Assembly (NCBI GenBank): GCA_000328365.1
Contig: KB303020.1
Location: 37,443 to 101,442 of the forward strand
DNA length: 64,000 nucleotides
Source: Capitella teleta
Lineage: Eukaryota; Annelida; Polychaeta; Capitellidae
Reading direction: 5' to 3'
A model generated the notes under the pieces. The model was not told the origin of the DNA. It searched no databases and saw only the letters and a list, made by a program, of their open reading frames with translations. The position numbers and the translations under genes are program-made. The stretch's first letter is position 1. Every line of letters begins with the position of its first letter. Below are positions 56,701-64,000 of the stretch, one piece after another.

Positions 56701-59379
56701 CGCGTATTTCCCTAGAGACCAAGCTGACTGCCTTGGTATTAACGGTGTAAGGTCTGCATTGAACTCACTTTCGCCAAGCATCCATTTAGGCGTATATCAA
56801 TCTTGAAAACTAGGCACTGTCTTAGTGTTTGACCTAACATGGAACGCGTTATCACAGAAGGTTGAAATTTGACATGAACATAGGTTAGCCTTCCAGATGA
56901 AAATTGCAAGCATTGAATTCCCCAGGAAGTCACGTGATCACCTCTGGCGGCAAATTGAGTGACGCAGGGGTTGGCATTTTGTCAAAATCCATCGAACTCC
57001 TGATTTTACGCGCTAATTCAAAATCGATTTTAGACAATCGTTTACGGATATCTCCGATCTTTTCCTCATAAACGCATCAAAGCAAAGAAAAGTGAAATTG
57101 TTTGCAAAATGTTACGGGAATTTTACAGTCTTTTGACGAGCACATTTTCCTGTCATTTCGCATTTATATGCCTATTTTTATTGATATCGATGAATCCTAA
57201 GTTCGTGTAACGTGTCTCGCAACCATCTTTATGTATGTTTTTGTTTTTTTACGCTTCAGAAAATTCTGAGGTAACTAGAGGATTCGGGCTCAATATTTTC
57301 TCTTCACAAAAAGATCATCATTTATTCCTTTAGTGAGATATTGTAGTATCATATTAGGAATGTAAATATTATCAAATTGTTAGATTACATTGCTATATAA
57401 TTATCCAGATGTGCGCATAAAGAAATGGGTACAATCAATATTTTGTCACTCTATAATATTCATTGAAATTATCAGTAAGGCATAATGTTAAGGCTGTAGT
57501 AGATGCCTCAAGTATATGTCTCTTCCAGATACATTTGTCACCAATATTTAACATATGTGACTGGAAAATGATTTTAAATGACTGCGTGGTTTTTTGATCG
57601 AATGATGGAATATGGGTCGGTGGTTTTAATGCACCTCCTAAGCGCAATTTCGGTATTGACTTAATTTGTTGTCGATAGAAGTCCATTTAATTTTCACCGC
57701 AGCAAAGCCAATACACAAGCAGTGTACTAGATTATAAACGGCGATCAGATGTTGCTAGAAAGTGTTAAGAGAGGCCGGCCCACAAATCAGACTTATGGCA
57801 CCCGAAATGAGGCTTTGACAGTGATATCGATAGAAGTGCGCTCAATCAAAAATTAGTTATGCCAGAGAAATAATAAAGCTTGGTGTGATCTTGTCTAACC
57901 TCTAAGTTTCTCGTTTCTAGTATTGCCCGTTCTATGTTTGGCCGAGAACTTTTCGAACAACCCTCATAATCGTGAGTCGGCTTCTTTATCGACCAGAATA
58001 GAGGAACAGCTTGGTCCCGTGTTCCTCCATAGTCTGGCATCCACGTGGTGAACCCAATGAACCCATATGTCCTAGTATCCTTCATCAACAGAGTAGCGCA
58101 ACCCGGGGTTTTAGGCGCCATTTTGGGCCCATAATTAGGAGCCACTAGTATTTCTCGTATTTTAATCGATGAATACTAGGATTTGTGAATTGCAAGGAAT
58201 GGAATGAAATGGAAATTCATCTCCCGGGTGAGGATGGGATGCGTGGTTGCGAAGCAGGTGGATTTCGAGCATTCCTTTCGTGGTCAGACGTAATGCTGAT
58301 GACCCGATAACGACGTGCTATCTTGGGTTGGGCCTGGCCTTGGGCGTTCATTAGTCGGCTTAAGTCTTTAATCGGCTTCGCTGCCGTGAAAGGCGACTTC
58401 TGTCATAAAGCACCGCGCCTCCTTTCATATGCTGATGCGCGATGCCTGCGGCCGGCAGTCGCATGCCCCGGTCGCCCATTACCTGCAATGATAACGCAGT
58501 TTAAATCAATCAACCCTCACCTGACCTCTGCCTTGACCCCTGCTTTGACCTCTGTCTCTCCTACAGGAGCCAGAAAGACCTCCAAGGCCTACGTCAAGAT
58601 CTGGTCCCAAGGATCTGGTCACGTGACCGTCAACGGAACCGACCTGCTCGACTGCTTCCCGGAAATTCTTGACAGGTTTGTTTATTTTGGGGGTTGGGCG
58701 GTTGTGTCCGTTTGGTCAAATGCAATCAGCGTCCATTTCATGCGAGCGACGTCTGCAGGTGAATTGGGTTATTGGTGATGAGCGTTGGCCGTAAATCGCC
58801 GTTCGGTACGGAAGGTGCCTCGCGAGAGATCTCCTCCTAATTGTCCGCAGCCGGCCTCATCGGCGCGCAACGCCTGGTAACGAGCCGCCGTGAGCATTAC
58901 GGAGGTTTGCGCGGTCATCGACACTCGCAGTATAAATCCATTAGACACAATCCGACAATCGTCGCCTGCTGAACGCGCTCGAAAGAGGCGCGTAGGGCAC
59001 CGGGTCTTTAAGCGTAATCTAAATGCAACTTTATGGTCGTCGAATTCTTCTCCCGGGGCCCGCAACTTCATTATGGCCGCCGCGATATTAGAGCAGCAAG
59101 CCGGCGGTACAGGCAGCAGCGACGCCCTGTGATGAAAGACGGGAGTAATTGCGCTCGGCTATTTATGTCATCTGTCGAGCGAAACAGGTATACGCGACGC
59201 CGATATTGCAGCCGTAAAGCAAATCGCGGCCTCGGTGCTTTCCAGTCTTGTTTAGCAACTTTGTTGTTTCGCAGAGAGCAAGTGATGTCGCCGCTGCACT
59301 TCACCAACACTTTGGGTCGCGTCGACATCGAAGCCCGCGTCGAAGGCGGTGGTCACAGTTCCAGGGCCGGCGCACTCAG
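47748..59379 (+). CDS. MRPS9: Mitochondrial ribosomal protein S9 (uS9m), 3' incomplete
   Basis: Small-subunit protein of the mitochondrial ribosome. Twelve exons fit in phase: 47748-47840, 52894-53041, 53103-53206, 55115-55177, 55666-55696, 55751-55830, 55921-56006, 56058-56133, 56439-56564, 56616-56658, 58567-58675 and 59275-59379 (to the gap). They encode about 354 residues (human 396). The N-terminus ([16 protein letters not shown]) suits a mitochondrial presequence. Landmarks are [16 protein letters not shown] against human [48 protein letters not shown] and YDEAGRP. The uS9 domain follows: GSGHVTVNG, then MSPLHFTN and [13 protein letters not shown], with the conserved Gly-Gly-Gly motif. 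The last roughly 40 residues, including the basic C-terminal tail that enters the decoding region in the family, are not found in the gap-flanking sequence or before 64000. Introns 1 and 10 are swollen by mobile elements. Confidence 0.94.
47976..48686 (-). mobile_element. MITE family M1, copy 2 (MRPS9 intron 1)
   Basis: Reverse-oriented copy running from TAAAGGGATGGGGAAC to GTTCTCCCTCCCTTTAA, about 711 bases. It is the twin of 50047-50749 and lies 1.4 kb from it in inverted orientation. Confidence 0.85.
48745..49215 (+). repeat. Two tandem copies of a ~248-bp unit
   Basis: CGGCGAGGTGTCTTTGGAAA recurs at 48831 and 49079 and AATAGTAACTTCAATAAT-type sequence follows in both, giving a period of 248 bases. 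Copies are diverged by scattered changes. No coding frame or transposon end recognised. Confidence 0.75.
49699..51142 (+). mobile_element. Large M2-type TIR element interrupted by a MITE
   Basis: 1444 bases with inverted ends CTGTAGAACAGGAAACATTTG and, reversed, CTGTAGAACAGGAATCATTCG, flanked by TA on both sides. GCGACCGCGAA-type words lie near both ends, as in the 204-bp elements at 11393 and 14297. MITE M1 copy 3 sits inside (50047-50749). No transposase found. ACTAGT-rich sequence fills much of the rest. Confidence 0.75.
50047..50749 (+). mobile_element. MITE family M1, copy 3 (nested)
   Basis: 703 bases from TTAAAGGGAGGGAGAACTGG to GTTCCCCATCCCTTTAA, the copy with the best preserved ends. 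It is inserted into the 49699-51142 element and so is younger than it. Confidence 0.85.
51560..52310 (+). mobile_element. LINE fragment with reverse transcriptase (L2/CR1/jockey group)
   Basis: Reverse transcriptase core in order: [40 protein letters not shown], the [19 protein letters not shown] block, MYADDTNIF with the catalytic [22 protein letters not shown] and [12 protein letters not shown]. The order and wording are those of the jockey/L2/CR1 superfamily of LINEs. One stop (TAA at 51899, where the family has Gln) and one frameshift near 52165 break the frame. The endonuclease, the 5' part and the 3' tail are missing. It lies in MRPS9 intron 1 on the gene's sense strand and is a dead, both-ends-truncated copy. 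Confidence 0.9.
54592..54981. promoter_or_regulatory. Second ATCATAACG cluster (MRPS9 intron 3)
   Basis: Exact matches at 54592 (minus), 54902, 54921 and 54973 (plus), with near-matches at 54882 and 54995. Four exact sites in 390 bases. The surrounding sequence is not a copy of the promoter cluster at 47672, so the recurrence is of the motif, not of a repeat. Confidence 0.45.
56820..57968. mobile_element. Mariner-like element (MRPS9 intron 10)
   Basis: The right end, reversed, reads GAGGGTTGTTCGAAAAGTTC then TCGGCCAAACATAGAACG. The left side starts at CCTAACATGGAACGCGTTAT and shares its leader (GGTTGAAATTTGACATGAAC, GTGATCACCTCTGGC, GGGGTTGGCAT) with the fragments at 1722 and 17503. At 1.15 kb it is near mariner size, but no D,D34D transposase frame is recognisable. 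The left terminal bases are decayed. Confidence 0.6.
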
Positions 59380-59429
59380 NNNNNNNNNNNNNNNNNNNNN
59401 NNNNNNNNNNNNNNNNNNNNNNNNNNNNN
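59380..59429. other. Assembly gap (50 N) at the end of MRPS9 exon 12
   Basis: Exactly 50 N, starting just after codons for GALR-type sequence of MRPS9. The exon either ends at the gap or continues in it. Confidence 0.99.
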
Positions 59430-62400
59430 CGAGAGCGATGCCATCGACGGCCCCCGGTGCTTTGTGCCAGTGCCGCCCTTTGTTTACACTGGGCCATGTG
59501 ACGACCATGTCGCCTGTCGACATCGTCGCACTGCTGCTGCTGCTGCTGCTTTTAATCCGCTCAATGAGTTTACAGCGCTAATGCCGCCATTTCTATCTTT
59601 GCAGGAAGAAGCGTTGAGCCCAACGTCTAGCGAAATTCCTCCGCTGCGTGTGTCACCTCGAATAATAAAAAACAACAATGTTTCTTTCTTTGGCTGACTT
59701 ATTTCCTCTGACCTTTTTGTGACCTCTGTGGAACCCTTGATCTGTTTGAATGTGTGTAACCAGCTGAGGGCCACTTGAGGGTGAAATCGAACAGCAGACG
59801 CGGTGGGAATCGGACGCCATCTGCCGCGCATCGAGAGTCGGCGGCTTCTGCGGCTGCGCACATGTCTTCTTGGCACTGGGACTTTTTACGTAGTCGTCCA
59901 CCAACTTCTTTAGCCAATTCATTGTCGATTTTCCATCCTACAACGTGAGTCGCAGGAAGGATGATCAAATTGCCAACGTTGAATATGCAGACCTACCCTG
60001 ACTGCCTACATATTGAGATTTATCGTATAATATTGTGGTAAAAGTTTAAAAGTTTTTGTCAAGTCTAGTTTACGCCAATGATTATTAACTTAATAATAAC
60101 AACAGGGAATTTGGCTGCAATTTCGGGAAAAAACGCTTTCGTAGTCTTTGAATTACAAATTACGAGAAAGTGGTTGCACAATCGAACCGTTTTGCAGCAC
60201 GCAGATGACGCGACCTCCTCCCCAGATTGAGAGCCGCGCGTGACTGAGGCATGACTTATGATCCGCCAAGAGCGGTGCCAGCTGCGTCTTGAGTTACATA
60301 ACTGAAGGTGCCACGTTGCCAGCAGGGAAAGTCATTGCCGTAATCAGTGAAGCGCAACCGTCGCACGACCTCTGAACCGTGGTGGGGTCGTGATTCCTTG
60401 CGATTGCTTCTTTTACCTCCAATTGTTCTTGTTCTCTGTTTTCAAATTGATTTATATGAATGACTTCCGTTGTCGTAAATCTGTTGGCTGGACGCGCTTC
60501 AGTGCATCTGGAAGGGGGCTGCCACGCATGATCGGCCGGTGCTTCGGATTCTCTTCCTGGCATTGATTTCGATGCAGAGAGGGGAAGCGGTCGTGATGCA
60601 TGTCGTCGATAGTAAACACGCTCTTCACATTCAGCTGACATCGAATCAAGCAGAGTCCTGTGCATTCTATTATTACGACCACTTTAATCATTCTGTGAAA
60701 GCATTGCCAACTCAGCCGAGGCAGATAGGTCCCTCTTGAACGGTCATGTGAGGTCAGGGCATGGCTATGCGGCATCATCCTACTTCCACACCTCAGGGGA
60801 ACGTCAAAGAGGATGCAAGTCAAACAAATTGAAAAATCGTTTATATATTGTTGGGGCTTGCATATATATTATTAATAAGTTATTATAGGATCGATATGTA
60901 CGTAAAATGTGCTATTCATTTACAAAAGAAATTAAAAAAAATGAAAAGAAATAAAAACCAACAAACCTATACCATTTTGGAATAATTATATGTGTAGACT
61001 ATAGTCACTATACATACTATTTACCACTGCATACAATTGTGCATTGATTTTTAACAAATAGAGCAGAGTACAATATGTTTATTCGTAGGGTTTAGTTGCA
61101 ATATTTACTTAATTTGCTCTTTAAATTGTAAAACCAGAGGCATTAGCAATTGTTCCGCACACCGCATCAATAGCACAGGGATTAAAGAGACACGATGTGT
61201 TTCGGGCGAATCGAGCGAATGAGCGTAGAATTCATCCCTTCTAATCCGCGCACTTAGCAACAGAGCCACACAGCAAATCTCACCGCACATCATTTGCTCA
61301 CAATGGCCGAGTATTTCGAGGAGATTTACCCAAATGACTGAGATGGGAGTTGGAAGTCGGGAGCCTCTCGCAATTTCACCCTGTTGCACAGAAGGAGGCC
61401 GCACCGCCACGACTGAGAATGGCCCGTGAATCCCGATTGGACCGAAGACCTGGGAAACAGAAATATATCTCCATGAAGCGACGACTGCGCATCAAGTAAA
61501 TCAGAGTCGACAATAGGCGAGGGGGCACTGGGCAGGGACCCCGTGTAGGGATAAAGACACGTAGATATGGACAAATTACCAGAGTCGCAAACGTAGCCAT
61601 TCATTGCGATAAGCTGGAGTTATGGCGTTCTGAAGGAAGTTATTAAAAGTGAACGCCACAGGAAACGTTGATGCATGGCTGAGGCTAATTCGGCGCCTCG
61701 CCATTTGCATCGGCCTCAGCGCCCCCATGCGGCGCTCATGGCAGGAAAGCGCGCGAAATCAATGCGTCATATTTAGACTCAAACTGCGCGTAATGGAGCC
61801 GGCGTTCTCAAATGAAGTGAGGCCAGGAAGCCACTGACTGATTTAGAACGGCATTCGCCAGAAAGTGGAAACCAGATGCATGAAATAGGCTGCTTGCTTT
61901 GTCCGCGGGGGGCGCTACGATGCCACAATTGGACGACGCCAGCGCAGGGGGCATACGGACCCCGATCTGATTCGATCTTCAGATGATACGCTTGATCCTG
62001 CAATCATGCCTTGCGTCACGCGCAACGATGATGACGTAATGTTGGCTCCGTGAAGGCACCTGAAATGTTAGCGCACTTAATCCGCCGGCCGGATCGCCGC
62101 CCATCCTGCAGCCCTTGCGGGTTTCAATTATTGGCGAGTAATGCTGCGTCATTGCGAACAAATCCCTTCATTCTGCGCTGCTTTTGTGCGACCCATCCCT
62201 CGCCAGAGATTTGATCGACGCATGCCACTTAATCAGAGCGGCCATGTAACGAGGCTCGTCGAGCGAGCGATGCCCCGTTGAACTGCGGATCAGCGGAACA
62301 TCTATCTTCGCATTGAAAAGTCATTGCAGGAGAAACACAGCGCTCTGCTCATCTGCATATCAGCCGCCAGTCGAACGTGAATCGGCTGATGTACACCCAA

Positions 62401-64000
62401 TGGGGTCAGCCCGTGGCAGTCGACCCGCTTCAGCTCCTTGCTGAGAATAAATCCGCCCTTGTCAGATCCAACGTAGGTTTAGTGTCCGCTGCACTCACCA
62501 GATGTCAGCGCTGTTTTGGCGGTGACCGTGCTTTTGAGGAATCACCGCGTTGCAGCGCGTATATGCTTTGAAGTGTTTACTGCTCGTATAAGGTGAAAGC
62601 AAACTCAACCAAGTGCCTCTCTGCAGCTCCAGAATTGCCGCTCATGATGAGTCCAATGGTCGCGGGTATAATGATCAAATGATCGGGCCTCACAGGTGGC
62701 CCATTCAATCTCGCATGATGCACTTCAAAGGTGCGATTTCTATATCCCCAATGAAAAGGAAGGGCATGTGTGAGGGGGTAGTCGGGAGGAGCATGTGGGT
62801 GGGGGGGCGATCCATTCCCCATGCGGATGTCGGGCTAAAACTCGCCGCCTAATTTCGACAGCATTCCTCGAGGCGGAAGATGATCCCACAAAACCCCAGG
62901 TCAGCAACAGACGAGGCACGAATAATGCTCACTGGCACTTTAATGAGTTCTGTCTGCCTGTACAAGCTGAGCAGGAGTTTCGCTTTCTTGTTGACATGTC
63001 CCGGGGGCCGGCCCACCGTGTCACGTGGCCGCATCCTGCCATATGCACCCCATCTCCGCTGCCTTGCAAACAGATGTCGCGCAAATCTCTTCTTCTGCTT
63101 TCGGGGCTCATCGCCGAAAACATCGCAGCTCGTAATAAGCGTGTTAATTTAGAAGCAGGAGTATTTCCGTAATAGCAACCGACTCGTTGCCTTCGGCTGA
63201 GGAAGCCACCGAATTGTGCGACGGGTGCGGATGACGATCCCGAGGGGTCGGAGCGGAGATGAAGCGCCCGCCTCATCATCATCCCCGAATGCACACAGCG
63301 TCGACGGTCGCAATCGACGCTGGCATCAATTTTGCAACATTTCCTTTCTCCCAAAATGAGACTTCTCCCTCGTTTTCCTCTCGACCTCTCATCCATTATT
63401 TCACAATCTGTACAGCACATTCAAGCATCATGAGAGTCTGAACCAAGCACACGTGGACTGGGATATACTGGAGACATGTACTTTATATACATACAAGTGG
63501 TGTTTGATTTCTCACATGAGTATACATACAGTGAACACTAAATATTTTTTTATAAATAATTACCTCCGTATACGTATACTAGGTGTAGTGTACTTTATTA
63601 CTTTATTTCTCGATTTCGTGATCAATCATGTTTTCTACATTACACACAAACAAGAAAAAGACACCATGTTCATTTGAATGTTCATCAAATGCATGGGTAG
63701 ATTAGAGGATTTTCGATGCAGAGGAAAATGATTTTCTATGTACACTTACAGCCCCAATATCATATGGGCAAGACGTTGAAAATTTTGAAACTCCAGATTT
63801 GTCAAAGATTTGATTGACATGGACGTAATTGAGGAGTGCTCTGCCGTCTGTTTTCGATGGACGACCTTGGGATTTCTTGATACGCCCGAGTTATTTTTTC
63901 GTCGCATAAAGAGCGAAAGGATCAGCGTTAAGGCATATGACGTGCAAATGTACATTGTTCCCCACAATTCACTATAGCTCAGGGATCTACGTCAGTATAT
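59430..64000. other. Sequence right of the gap, no exon recognised
   Basis: 4.6 kb searched by eye for the MRPS9 C-terminus (a GLLTxDPR and KKxTWKKR-like tail) on both strands, without success. Composition resembles the transposon-poor block at 18-32 kb: GC-balanced, with patches of CpG, an octamer at 61703 and a CTG/GCT run near 59531. No transposon end or RNA gene seen. Confidence 0.45.

Noticed and set aside
57435-57686. 83-codon minus-strand frame inside the mariner-like element as its transposase
   Set aside because: Shows neither the helix-turn-helix nor the D,D34D signature of mariner transposases.
58323-58778. 151-codon frame
   Set aside because: Only the part at 58567-58675 is real (MRPS9 exon 11); the rest is flanking intron read through.
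59033-59581. 182-codon frame across the gap
   Set aside because: Runs through N bases; the real coding part here is MRPS9 exon 12 in another frame.

Overview
The window is nuclear DNA from an animal. Its coding capacity is split into short exons with GT-AG introns, and the exons assemble into homologues of metazoan housekeeping genes. Between them lie many small DNA transposons (hAT, pogo/Tigger, mariner and unclassified terminal-inverted-repeat elements), one non-LTR retrotransposon fragment and long microsatellites. There is no operon structure and I see no rRNA, tRNA or CRISPR. Five scaffold gaps or N clusters and compact but TE-littered genes suggest a draft assembly of an invertebrate, probably marine. 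A Bcl-G-like gene makes an invertebrate deuterostome attractive, but the species cannot be fixed from the sequence.

Layout. Part of EBNA1BP2 (rRNA processing; 5' end not found) lies at 2.1-3.4 kb (+). NUP37 (nuclear pore Y-complex) is complete at 4.6-7.3 kb (+). MRPL23 (mitochondrial ribosome large subunit) is at 8.7-14.6 kb (-), with a first intron full of transposons. That intron holds two near-identical tracts on either side of a 50-N gap, which look like two haplotypes placed in tandem. A hAT-like element with a perfect 8-bp target duplication follows at 14.8-16.1 kb. From 16.1 to 32.5 kb is a transposon-poor stretch with no recognisable exon. From 33.1 to 41.8 kb (+) lies the most interesting gene: a six-exon, 731-residue Bcl-2-family protein resembling BCL2L14/Bcl-G, with a clean BH3 motif, BH1-like and BH2-like segments and no membrane anchor. 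Its AT-rich 3' region runs to about 44.2 kb. After simple repeats and a LINE-derived short element, MRPS9 (mitochondrial ribosome small subunit) runs from 47.7 kb to a gap at 59.4 kb (+), with at least 12 exons. Its C-terminus is not found before the window ends.

The genes share no single pathway. Two are mitochondrial ribosomal proteins, one acts in the nucleolus, one at the nuclear pore, and one is a probable apoptosis-type regulator. The strongest unexplained signal is the 9-mer ATCATAACG, which occurs 14 times in unrelated contexts. It clusters just upstream of the MRPS9 start codon and again in MRPS9 intron 3.
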